Assembly (NCBI RefSeq): GCF_009183365.2
Contig: NZ_CP068230.1
Location: 3,129,001 to 3,193,000, forward strand
Direction: 5' to 3'
Source: Shewanella algae
GTDB lineage: Bacteria > Pseudomonadota > Gammaproteobacteria > Enterobacterales > Shewanellaceae
DNA: 64,000 nt
Part shown: piece after piece, positions 43,034-50,800 of the stretch
Numbering within the stretch: the stretch's first letter is position 1
Layout: each line of letters starts with the position of its first letter
Notes under the pieces: model-generated
The model's input: only the letters and a program-made list of their open reading frames with translations
What the model was told of the DNA's origin: nothing
Database searches by the model: none
Position numbers and translations under genes: made by a program

Positions 43034-43366
43034 TTATAGCGACTGGATAGAGCCTTTTGGCAATACCGCCGCGATATAATCTTTTTTGATGGTGATCTGG
43101 GTGCTGTCGTTCAGGCTCAGCAGAACATAATCATTCTCGTCGCTGATCTTGGCAATTTTGCCTATGATGCCACCGCTGGTCAGGACTTCGTCGCCCTTAC
43201 CCAGGGACGCCATCAGATTTTTGTGCTCTTTAACACGCTTGGACTGAGGACGGAAGATCATGAAATAGAAGATCAGACCGAAGATCACCAGCATGAACAC
43301 CAATTCCATGGTGCCGCCAGACTGAGGAGCACCGGCCGCACTAGCGTAAGCATTTGAAATAAACAT
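43034..43366 (-). CDS. yajC: Preprotein translocase accessory protein YajC
   Basis: A 110-residue single-span membrane protein of the SecDF-YajC complex. The membrane helix is VFMLVIFGLIFYFMIFRPQ, followed by KRVKEHKNLMASLGKGDEVLTSGGIIGK, the family core. It lies 17 bases before secD and 28 bases after tgt. Confidence 0.96.
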   Translation of the reverse strand: MFISNAYASAAGAPQSGGTMELVFMLVIFGLIFYFMIFRPQSKRVKEHKNLMASLGKGDEVLTSGGIIGKIAKISDENDYVLLSLNDSTQITIKKDYIAAVLPKGSIQSL

Positions 43367-43394
43367 ATTTTTCTCTTCTTATCAGCAAATAAAA

Positions 43395-44519
43395 TCAATC
43401 CACCAATTCAGGTACTTCACGGCCTTGACGACCATAGAAGTCCTTCACAAAGGCGTCTAATGTACCTGTCTCAATGGCGCCGCGCAAACCTTCCATTAAC
43501 CTTTGGTAGTAACGCAGGTTATGTATGGTATTGAGACGGGCCCCGAGAATTTCATTACAGCGGTCCAGATGGTACAGATACGCCCGTGAGTAGTTCTTAC
43601 AGGTATAGCAGTCACATTCCGGATCCAGCGGTGATGTGTCGTCACGATGCCGCGCGTTGCGGATCTTGATAACACCTTCTGTGACAAACAGGTGGCCGTT
43701 GCGGGCATTACGGGTTGGCATCACACAGTCAAACATGTCGATACCGCGACGTACGCCTTCAACCAGATCCTCCGGTTTGCCTACCCCCATCAAATAACGG
43801 GGCTTGTCTGTTGGGATCTGCGGACAAACATGCTCCAGTACTCTGTGCATGTCCGCCTTGGGTTCCCCTACAGCCAAGCCGCCGACGGCATAACCGTCAA
43901 AACCTATTTCCAACAAGCCCTTGAGGCTTTCATCACGCAGATCTTCATAGACACTGCCCTGGATAATCCCGAACAGTGAGTTGGGGTTTTCCAGGCGGTC
44001 GAACTCGTCCCGTGAACGTTTTGCCCAGCGCAGTGACATCTGCATCGACTTGCGGGCTTCGTCATGAGTGGCCGGATACGGCGTGCACTCATCGAAAATC
44101 ATCACCACATCCGAGCCGAGCGAATATTGGATCTGCATCGACTTCTCGGCATCCATGAAAATCTTTTCGCCGTTAATGGGCGAGCGGAAATGCACTCCTT
44201 CTTCGGTGATCTTGCGGATATCACCGAGGCTGAAAACCTGGAAACCACCCGAGTCGGTGAGAATCGGCCGCTGCCAGTTCATGAAATCGTGCAGGTCACC
44301 ATGCTTACGCATGATCTCTTCACCTGGGCGCAGCCAGAGGTGGAAAGTGTTTCCCAGTAGAATATCGGCTCCGGTGGCGCGCACTTCTTCCGGAGTCATC
44401 CCCTTCACAGTGCCGTAAGTTCCAACCGGCATAAAAGCCGGGGTCTCGACTGTGCCACGGTCAAAAATCAATCGGCCCCGGCGTGCGCGGCCATCAGTAG
44501 TATCCAATTCAAATTTCAT
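43395..44519 (-). CDS. tgt: Queuine tRNA-ribosyltransferase
   Basis: Exchanges guanine 34 for preQ1 in queuosine tRNAs. The 374-residue protein has PVGTYGTVKGMTPEEV, the catalytic DSGGFQVFSLG and MFDCVMPTRNARNG, and the zinc site CDCYTCKNYSRAYLYHL. It starts the tgt-yajC-secD-secF operon and lies after queA with a terminator between them. Confidence 0.97.
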   Translation of the reverse strand: MKFELDTTDGRARRGRLIFDRGTVETPAFMPVGTYGTVKGMTPEEVRATGADILLGNTFHLWLRPGEEIMRKHGDLHDFMNWQRPILTDSGGFQVFSLGDIRKITEEGVHFRSPINGEKIFMDAEKSMQIQYSLGSDVVMIFDECTPYPATHDEARKSMQMSLRWAKRSRDEFDRLENPNSLFGIIQGSVYEDLRDESLKGLLEIGFDGYAVGGLAVGEPKADMHRVLEHVCPQIPTDKPRYLMGVGKPEDLVEGVRRGIDMFDCVMPTRNARNGHLFVTEGVIKIRNARHRDDTSPLDPECDCYTCKNYSRAYLYHLDRCNEILGARLNTIHNLRYYQRLMEGLRGAIETGTLDAFVKDFYGRQGREVPELVD

Positions 44520-44622
44520 GATTTACCTCGTCAGAGAAACAGTCTGACCTTAATTACGCGGACTTAGGCCGCAGCGTATAGACAACAGAGGGTCAAAAAG
44601 GCAAAAGGTTCACCCTTAAGAC

Positions 44623-44652
44623 AAAATACCCGCTCATTGAGGCGGGTATTTT
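44623..44652 (-). terminator. Terminator of queA
   Basis: Minus-strand stem AAAATACCCGC, eight-base loop, stem GCGGGTATTTT. It lies between queA and tgt, so the two queuosine genes may be transcribed separately. Confidence 0.8.
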
Positions 44653-44668
44653 AAAACAAAAGTCGTAA

Positions 44669-45706
44669 TCAGTGAGCTTTTTTAGTCACAAACATGGCAT
44701 CACCGTAACTGAAAAAGCGGTATTTTTCGGCAATAGCGTGCCGATAGGCGTTCATCACCTCATCAAAGCCGGCAAAAGCACTGACCAACATGATGAGCGT
44801 CGACTCCGGCAGGTGGAAATTGGTGACCATGGCATCCACTACCTGAAACTCATATCCGGGATAGATGAAAATATCTGTATCCCCTTTGAAGGCCTGCAGT
44901 TCGCCTTCACTGGCGCGGGCTGCGCTCTCGAGCGAGCGCACCGAAGTGGTGCCAACCGCGATCACCCGTTTCCCTGCCGCCTTGGTGTTGTGGATTTTTG
45001 TCACCACCTCGGCCGGCACTTCGGCCCACTCAGAATGCATCTTGTGTTCCAGTACGTTATCGACCCTCACCGGCTGAAAAGTACCGGCGCCAACATGCAG
45101 GGTCACAAAGGCAATATCCACGCCTTTGGCTTTCAGCTCGGCCAACATATTGTCATCAAAGTGCAAACCGGCTGTCGGCGCCGCAACCGCGCCCGGGGTT
45201 TGGTTATAAACTGTTTGATAGCGCTCTTTGTCGGCATCTTCATCGGGACGGTCGATATAGGGTGGCAACGGCATATGGCCCACCTGCTCAAGCACTTCGA
45301 GCACACTCGAACCGGATACCAGTTCAAGTTCAAACAGCGCATCGTGACGCGCTCTCATCAACATCTTGAAGCCGCCATCGAGTGAAATTTCACTGCCTTC
45401 TTTCGGCGACTTGGAGCTGCGCACATGGGCAAGCACCCGCTTATCATCCAGCATCCGCTCCACCAGGATTTCCAGCTTACCGCCGGTTGCCTTCTGCCCG
45501 AACAGGCGCGCCGGAATAACCCGGGTATTGTTGAAGACCATGAGATCGCCGGGCTGAACCAGGTTCAACAATTCGGTGAAGCGGCAGTCGCTAAGGGCCC
45601 CGCTGTTACCATCCAGAGTCAATAATCTGGACGCACTGCGTTTCTCCATAGGGAACTTGGCAATCAGTTCCTCTGGAAGATCGAAAGAAAAGTCTGCTAC
45701 ACGCAT
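44669..45706 (-). CDS. queA: S-adenosylmethionine:tRNA ribosyltransferase-isomerase
   Basis: Adds the cyclopentene ring in queuosine synthesis using the ribosyl part of SAM. The 345-residue protein begins MRVADFSFDLPEELIAKFP and contains MVFNNTRVIPARLFG, PTAGLHFDDNML, HVGAGTFQPVRV and NFHLPESTLIMLVSAFAG, all typical of QueA. Confidence 0.97.
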   Translation of the reverse strand: MRVADFSFDLPEELIAKFPMEKRSASRLLTLDGNSGALSDCRFTELLNLVQPGDLMVFNNTRVIPARLFGQKATGGKLEILVERMLDDKRVLAHVRSSKSPKEGSEISLDGGFKMLMRARHDALFELELVSGSSVLEVLEQVGHMPLPPYIDRPDEDADKERYQTVYNQTPGAVAAPTAGLHFDDNMLAELKAKGVDIAFVTLHVGAGTFQPVRVDNVLEHKMHSEWAEVPAEVVTKIHNTKAAGKRVIAVGTTSVRSLESAARASEGELQAFKGDTDIFIYPGYEFQVVDAMVTNFHLPESTLIMLVSAFAGFDEVMNAYRHAIAEKYRFFSYGDAMFVTKKAH

Positions 45707-45764
45707 GAATGGGCCTCGGCTTAGCTGGAAACGGCGGCTAGTCTAGGGATTTGAGGCGTTAAGA

Positions 45765-45926
45765 TCAAGGCTCCAGCGGTTCGTTTGCCGTTTCGGCAAG
45801 GGGCTTGTTGTCATCGAAGGGCTCGCGCCGATATTCGAGTTGCTCGAACGGAATGTCCACCTCGACCCTGCGTCTCTGGGGCCGTGGCGTTTTGTTGATA
45901 AGTTTATTGAACCAGTCCCAAATCAT
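45765..45926 (-). CDS. Small protein of 53 residues upstream of queA
   Basis: A short frame starting MIWDWFNKLINKTPRPQRRR, then VEVDIPFEQLEYRREPFDD and an acidic tail ending ANEPLEP. AGAGGA lies before the ATG at 45926 and the stop is 58 bases before queA on the same strand, so the two may be cotranscribed. The basic N-terminal helix and acidic tail suggest an interaction peptide. I do not recognise the family. Confidence 0.6.
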   Translation of the reverse strand: MIWDWFNKLINKTPRPQRRRVEVDIPFEQLEYRREPFDDNKPLAETANEPLEP

Positions 45927-46072
45927 CCTTGATCCTCTGCGTCACCGAACGCTAAGCGTAGCATCTTATTTCACTGAGCAAAAAGAGAACATTCATCGAG
46001 GCGCCAGAGACTGTTTTCATTTGCCGGCTTGTCATGGTAACTTGAGGGCGAATTCGACACCCAGTAGCCAAT

Positions 46073-46666
46073 ATGAACTTCCTTGCACACCTGCATCTGG
46101 CCGATATCAGCCAAACCTCTCTCGGCGCCAATCTCGCCGGCGACTTTGCCAAAGGCAATATCCAACAGTTCCCCAAACATTTGCAACAAGGGCTCTGGCT
46201 CCACAGACAGATAGACAAGTTGACCGATAGCCACGAGTTAACCCGCGAGTTAGTGCGTACTTTCCCCAAGCCGCTTGCCAGAGTGGCGCCTGTACTGATG
46301 GATTTGGCCTTTGACCATATGCTGGCCAAATACTGGGAGGAATATCATCATCAACCTTTAGCTGCCTTTTGCAACAAGGCGTACGAGAGCCTAAGGCAAA
46401 CTCCCTCCCTACCCGAAGGCTTAACCAAACTGGCGCCTGTGATGGAACAGCAGAATTGGCTATTGAGTTATCAAAGCCGCCAGGGACTCAACAGTGCGGT
46501 GACAGGTGTGAGTCGTCGCCTTTCAAAACCTGAGCTGTTCAACGGCGCCCAACAGGCGCTGCAAAAACTCGATACCGAAATTGAAATCGCCTTTCGAACC
46601 TTTTACCCACAATTGATGGCTTACAGCCGGATATGGGCCAGAAAGACCCCGGCAGAATTTCTCTGA
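46073..46666 (+). CDS. acpH: Acyl carrier protein phosphodiesterase AcpH
   Basis: Removes the phosphopantetheine group from acyl carrier protein. The 197-residue protein shows the DUF479/AcpH pattern: MNFLAHLHLADISQTSLGANLAGDFAKG, then LWLHRQIDKLTDSH and LMDLAFDHMLAKYW, with metal-binding His and Asp residues of an HD-like fold. It is transcribed divergently from the 53-residue gene. Confidence 0.92.
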   Translation: MNFLAHLHLADISQTSLGANLAGDFAKGNIQQFPKHLQQGLWLHRQIDKLTDSHELTRELVRTFPKPLARVAPVLMDLAFDHMLAKYWEEYHHQPLAAFCNKAYESLRQTPSLPEGLTKLAPVMEQQNWLLSYQSRQGLNSAVTGVSRRLSKPELFNGAQQALQKLDTEIEIAFRTFYPQLMAYSRIWARKTPAEFL

Positions 46667-46765
46667 TTGAGGCAAAGTGCCAACTGCCACGTTCGGTGAA
46701 CCCACAAAGCCACTTTTGCCGGGCCTATGGCTTTGTTAGAATTGCGCCTTCACGAAGGAGAGTTC

Positions 46766-47419
46766 ATGCAAGTTTTTGAGTACCGCCCACCGGCCCTGCC
46801 CTGGCTCGATATCCGCTATCTGGATCGCGATATTATTATCATCAACAAGCCATCCGGGCTATTGTCCAACCCTGGTCGCGCCGCCGTAACCCATGACTGC
46901 GCCCTCACCCGCTTGCAACGCCTGTATCCGGAAACCATATTGGTGCACAGGCTGGACTGCGCCACTTCAGGGATCATGGTTTTCGCCCGCAACAAGGCCG
47001 CCGAGTCCAGCCTCAAGACTCAGTTTCAGGAGCGGCAAAGCGATAAGCTATATGTGGCCGAGGTGGCAGGATATCTTGAACAGCCAGCCGGTGTCATTGA
47101 CTTGCCACTGGCAGCGGACAAGGCCAATCCACCTCTGCAGCAAGTCTCGGAGCAAGGTAAGAGAGCGGTCACTCACTACAAGGTACTTGAGCACCGTGAA
47201 GATTCCAGCCTGGTGGCATTGCAACCGGAAACCGGCCGGACTCACCAGCTCAGAGTCCACATGCTCGCATTGGGGCATCCTATTTTAGGGGATGATTTCT
47301 ATGGTGGGTGTGAGATTGAAAATGCCCGTCCGCGGCTCTGTCTGCATGCTGCCAGCCTGGCATTTTGCCACCCTTACTCGGGCGCCGAGATGCACTTTGT
47401 CAGCCTGTCACCTTTCTGA
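46766..47419 (+). CDS. rluA: Pseudouridine synthase RluA
   Basis: Converts uridine to pseudouridine in 23S rRNA (position 746) and several tRNAs (position 32). The 217-residue protein contains INKPSGLLSNPGR, the catalytic HRLDCATSGIMVFARNK (active-site Asp in HRLD), and GRTHQLRVHMLALGHPILGDDFYG. AAGGAG lies just before the ATG at 46766. A terminator follows. Confidence 0.93.
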   Translation: MQVFEYRPPALPWLDIRYLDRDIIIINKPSGLLSNPGRAAVTHDCALTRLQRLYPETILVHRLDCATSGIMVFARNKAAESSLKTQFQERQSDKLYVAEVAGYLEQPAGVIDLPLAADKANPPLQQVSEQGKRAVTHYKVLEHREDSSLVALQPETGRTHQLRVHMLALGHPILGDDFYGGCEIENARPRLCLHAASLAFCHPYSGAEMHFVSLSPF

Positions 47420-47453
47420 CCCTTACAAGACAGCCTTAGAAAAAACAGCTAAA

Positions 47454-47484
47454 GAAAACGCCCGCTAAGCAGGCGTTTTCTTTT
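47454..47484. terminator. Bidirectional terminator after rluA
   Basis: Stem GAAAACGCCCGC against GCAGGCGTTTTC with one mismatch, followed by TTTT on the plus strand and by a T-rich stretch on the minus strand. It serves rluA and the converging unknown gene. Confidence 0.8.
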
Positions 47485-47505
47485 CAAGACTTAGTCAGAC
47501 TGCTA

Positions 47506-47916
47506 TCAGGCACTCATCACAGATTTGGGTTCCAGACTGAAGCTATCGCCTCCTTCTGTGCAAAACTGCAGCTTGCCCTCTGCGGTTAAAATAAAGTACT
47601 CACCAAACAGGTTACCACCCATATCTTCAAGACATAAACCGGCATTGGTCTGTTTGGACTTCATCTCATCCACGCTGTGGCAACCATCGCTGAACCAGGT
47701 TTCCAGAAACAGCTTGCCACCTTCACGATACAGAGTCAGCTCTTCACCACTGCCGGGGCGACTATCCTGCCAACAACCAAGAAATTCTCGCTGTTGTTCG
47801 TTCTGTCGGTGCAGACGCTTGCGCTTTTCTACTCCAGACATATCCATACCTTTAAACCATGTCAGCCCAGCCTCTTTAGCTGACCCCAAATGCATGACAT
47901 TAAGCATAGAACTCAT
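47506..47916 (-). CDS. Unknown protein, CRP-controlled
   Basis: A 136-residue cytosolic protein with no signal peptide or membrane helix. The N-terminal part is basic (SGVEKRKRLHRQNEQQREFLGCW), then a beta-rich part (ELTLYREGGKLFLETWFSDG, GNLFGEYFILTAEGKLQFC), reminiscent of a small barrel or lipocalin-like sheet. I do not recognise a family. AAGGGG lies five bases before the ATG. The promoter carries a strong CRP site. Confidence 0.65.
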   Translation of the reverse strand: MSSMLNVMHLGSAKEAGLTWFKGMDMSGVEKRKRLHRQNEQQREFLGCWQDSRPGSGEELTLYREGGKLFLETWFSDGCHSVDEMKSKQTNAGLCLEDMGGNLFGEYFILTAEGKLQFCTEGGDSFSLEPKSVMSA

Positions 47917-48015
47917 AGTGCCCCTTTACCCGGCCAAAAGTAACATAAAAGTGAAAAATTTGATTCCAAATCATTAAAAACCAATAAGTTAGAATAAAAT
48001 CTCTCGAATGTGCGC

Positions 48016-48057
48016 AGTGTAGCCCAGTGAGAAAATAAAAGTGTGATCAAGATCACT
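48016..48057 (-). promoter_or_regulatory. CRP-activated promoter of the unknown gene
   Basis: TGTGATCAAGATCACT (48042-48057) matches nine of ten CRP arm bases. On the minus strand a -10 TACACT lies at 48021-48016, putting the start near 48009, about 41 bases from the CRP centre. This is the class II activation geometry. Confidence 0.6.
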
Positions 48058-48149
48058 TATTGCGGCTAATTTAAGCAATTTATGAAATGACTCACACAAT
48101 GCCCTTCCCGTCGGCCGTTTGAACGGTCACACCATGGCAAATGGAGGCC

Positions 48150-48182
48150 AAAAATAAAGGGCGGCCCCAAGGCCGCCCTTTA
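48150..48182 (-). terminator. Terminator of sstT
   Basis: Minus-strand stem GGGCGGCC, loop TTGG, stem GGCCGCCC, followed by TTTATTTTT. It is now separated from the sstT stop codon by the inserted MITE. The rest of 47917-48149 holds only the CRP promoter. Confidence 0.85.
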
Positions 48183-48202
48183 TCTTCAACAATATTTCTT
48201 AG

Positions 48203-48466
48203 GGAAGGTGCGAATAAGTCCTCGTGGCACTCTGGCTTGCACAGCAATTGGCGTTCAAGGCATCTGACTGAAGGCATGCCGGGGCCTGTCGAAGTCGGAT
48301 AACGCAGAGAGCCGGTTGCTGTGAAAGCCCCGAAGGGCGTGGCTTACAGGCCTGCCTGCTGTGTTGTGCTTCTTGCAAAGGACTAGGGCCATTTGCTGCG
48401 AACCACGCCTTGCATCCAGGCCTGTAAGTCGACGCAGAGCACACATGGGGCTTGTTCGCACCTTCC
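48203..48466. mobile_element. IS5-type MITE, copy B
   Basis: A 264-bp non-autonomous element with ends GGAAGGTGCGAATAAGTCC and (complement) GGAAGGTGCGAACAAGCCCC. It is flanked by the 4-bp repeat TTAG (48199-48202 and 48467-48470), again of YTAR type. It is nearly identical to copy A at 8604-8881 but lacks 14 bases near the left end. It abuts the sstT stop codon: the TAA of sstT is part of the target duplication. Confidence 0.88.
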
Positions 48467-49687
48467 TTAGCTTAGCTTGCGCTCTTCGGCCTGGCAGACT
48501 GCCGCGGTAAACAACACATCGGTGGAAGAGTTCAGCGCAGTTTCGGCCGCATCCTGAATGACCCCAATAACAAAGCCAACAGCCACCACCTGAATGGCGA
48601 TGCTGTCGCTGATGCCAAACAAGCTACAAGCCAGAGGGATCAGCAGCAGTGAACCACCGGCTACCCCGGAGGCACCACAAGCCGACACAGCGGCCACCAG
48701 GCTCAACAGCAAGGCGGTAGGCAGGTCGACACTGGTGCCTGTGGTATGCACAGCTGCCAGGGTCAGTACGGTAATGGTAATTGCCGCGCCGCCCATGTTG
48801 ATAGTGGCCCCCAGAGGAATAGAAACCGAATAGGTGTCTTTATGCAGTTTGAGACGCTCACACAAGGCCATGTTCACCGGAATATTGGCGGCGCTCGAAC
48901 GGGTAAAGAAGGCGGTTACGCCGCTCTCTCTCAGACAAGCGAACACCAGCGGGTAAGGATTGCGTCTTGTCTTGTAGAACACCAAGAGCGGATTCACGAC
49001 CAGGGCTATGATAGCCATGCTTCCCAGCAAGACGCCTAGCAGACGGCCATAATTGTACACTTCCTCAAAACCGCTCTCGGCAAAGGTCACGGCCACCAGA
49101 CCGAAAATGCCTATCGGCGCCAAGCGGATAATAAAGCGCACCATCTGTGAGATCCCATGACTGACATCGGCAAATACCTGTTTGGTCGAATCACTGGAAT
49201 GATGCAGTGCCAATCCAAGACCAATACCCCAAGCCAGAATACCGATATAGTTGGCATTCATCAGAGCATTGACTGGGTTGTCGACCAATTTGAACAACAG
49301 AGTATTGAGAACTTCCAGAATACCTTGCGGCGGCGACAGTAACTGTTCAGGCGCCCTGAGCTTGAGTGTGGTGGGAAACATAAAGCTCATTACCACAGCT
49401 GTAAGTGCCGAGGCAAAAGTACCGAACAGGTACAAGGCGATAATTGGCCGCATATTGCTCTTGGTATTTTTCTTCTGATTGGCAATCGATGCCGCCACCA
49501 GCAGAAATACCAGGATCGGCGCTATCGCCTTAAGCGCGCCGACAAAAAGATCTCCAAGGAAAGAAACGCTCTTTGCCCATTCCGGAGCAAAGTGTGCGAG
49601 CCCCATGCCCGCGATGATCCCCAAAAGGATTTGCAGTACAAGACTGCTCTTGGCCAATCGGGCCAAAAGTAAAGAAGATTGGTTCAT
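48467..49687 (-). CDS. sstT: Sodium:serine/threonine symporter SstT
   Basis: A 406-residue dicarboxylate/amino acid:cation symporter family protein. Hallmarks are FFTRSSAANIPVNMALCERL (a re-entrant loop with the Ser-rich motif), IPLGATINMGGAAITITVL and a final loop ACGASGVAGGSLLLIPLACSLFGI. It imports serine and threonine with Na+. The stop codon is overlapped by the MITE target duplication, but the protein end (EERKLS) looks complete. Confidence 0.96.
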   Translation of the reverse strand: MNQSSLLLARLAKSSLVLQILLGIIAGMGLAHFAPEWAKSVSFLGDLFVGALKAIAPILVFLLVAASIANQKKNTKSNMRPIIALYLFGTFASALTAVVMSFMFPTTLKLRAPEQLLSPPQGILEVLNTLLFKLVDNPVNALMNANYIGILAWGIGLGLALHHSSDSTKQVFADVSHGISQMVRFIIRLAPIGIFGLVAVTFAESGFEEVYNYGRLLGVLLGSMAIIALVVNPLLVFYKTRRNPYPLVFACLRESGVTAFFTRSSAANIPVNMALCERLKLHKDTYSVSIPLGATINMGGAAITITVLTLAAVHTTGTSVDLPTALLLSLVAAVSACGASGVAGGSLLLIPLACSLFGISDSIAIQVVAVGFVIGVIQDAAETALNSSTDVLFTAAVCQAEERKLS

Positions 49688-49828
49688 TGCCTGACCTGTC
49701 GTTATTATCTTTCTGGCACCAGTGCCACAGGAGTTACGTTTTTAGCGGATGAAACCGCTAATGTCTAGCTTTGAAGCCTATTTGTGTCGTCTGGATAACC
49801 CTGAGCACGCATTTTGGCAACAGTGATG

Positions 49829-50725
49829 TCATTTTTGACTATCTTGTGCAATTTGGGCGCCTCTGAGCATGGCATCAATAAGTTCATGGGCATCGAACTT
49901 AGTGAGGGCTTCGTTGGCACCTACCTGGTGCGCCTGGCTGACACTGATCTCACTGGAAAGCGAGGTATGCAGAATAATATAAGCTCCGGCGAGTGCCGGT
50001 TTGTCTCTCACCTCAAAGGCGAGTTCATAACCATCCAGACCCGGCATTTCGATGTCGCTCACCAGGAGATCCACAGGGCGCTTTTCGGCCGCGGCCTTTT
50101 CCATGATGGCCAAAGCCTGAGCACCGTTTGAGGTAACTTCATAGGGGATATTTATGGAGTCCAGCGCATCGGACAGTTGCTTTCTGGCCACCTTGGAGTC
50201 GTCTACCAGCAAGATCCGCAGCGGTTTCAACCTTTCCCTTTGCACATCGGTCAGCATGGCCACACTCTGGGCCGCAATCGGGAAAATCTTCGACAGCAGC
50301 AACTCAACATCCAGCAGTTGCACCAGCTTATTGTCGTAACGGGTCACCCCGGTCAGATAGGCATTGCGTCCCAGATTATCCGGTGGTGATTCAATATCAC
50401 GCCAGTTACATTCGAGGATCTTGTCTATGCCGCGAACCAGAAAGCCTATCTCCATCCGCTGACAATCTGTGATGATGATAAAACAGCTCTTGCGCTCCTC
50501 TGCGGTGACCGGGCGATAACCAACGGCCGCCGCCATATCCACTACGGGAATAGTGTGTCCTCTGAAGTTTACCGCACCCATCACAGCTGAATGAGATTGG
50601 GGGATCTGGTTTAGTGGCATATAAGGTACCAACTCACGGATCTTCAAGGTGCCGATGGCAAACAGCTGGCTTGCCGACAGATGAAACAGCAGCAGTCCCT
50701 GAGATTGATTGGCCTTACTCTTCAT
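49829..50725 (-). CDS. cheV: Chemotaxis coupling protein CheV
   Basis: A 298-residue CheW-receiver fusion. The CheW-like domain (about 10-160) contains GTLKIRELVPYMPLNQIPQS and GAVNFRGHTIPVVDMA. The receiver (about 170-295) has ILLVDDSKVARKQL and an intact phospho-Asp in LLVSDIEMPGLDGYEL. It couples receptors to CheA and adapts by phosphorylation. No other chemotaxis gene lies nearby. Confidence 0.95.
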   Translation of the reverse strand: MKSKANQSQGLLLFHLSASQLFAIGTLKIRELVPYMPLNQIPQSHSAVMGAVNFRGHTIPVVDMAAAVGYRPVTAEERKSCFIIITDCQRMEIGFLVRGIDKILECNWRDIESPPDNLGRNAYLTGVTRYDNKLVQLLDVELLLSKIFPIAAQSVAMLTDVQRERLKPLRILLVDDSKVARKQLSDALDSINIPYEVTSNGAQALAIMEKAAAEKRPVDLLVSDIEMPGLDGYELAFEVRDKPALAGAYIILHTSLSSEISVSQAHQVGANEALTKFDAHELIDAMLRGAQIAQDSQK

Positions 50726-50800
50726 AACAACACCATAACAGACAATAAGTTAAACGCTTCAGGATAACACAGGCTTGAACCTATGGTGGCCTACTGCAGT

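Noticed and set aside
49742..49761. TTAGCGG/CCGCTAA inverted repeat after cheV as a terminator
   Set aside because: No U tract follows on either strand, so termination is not supported.
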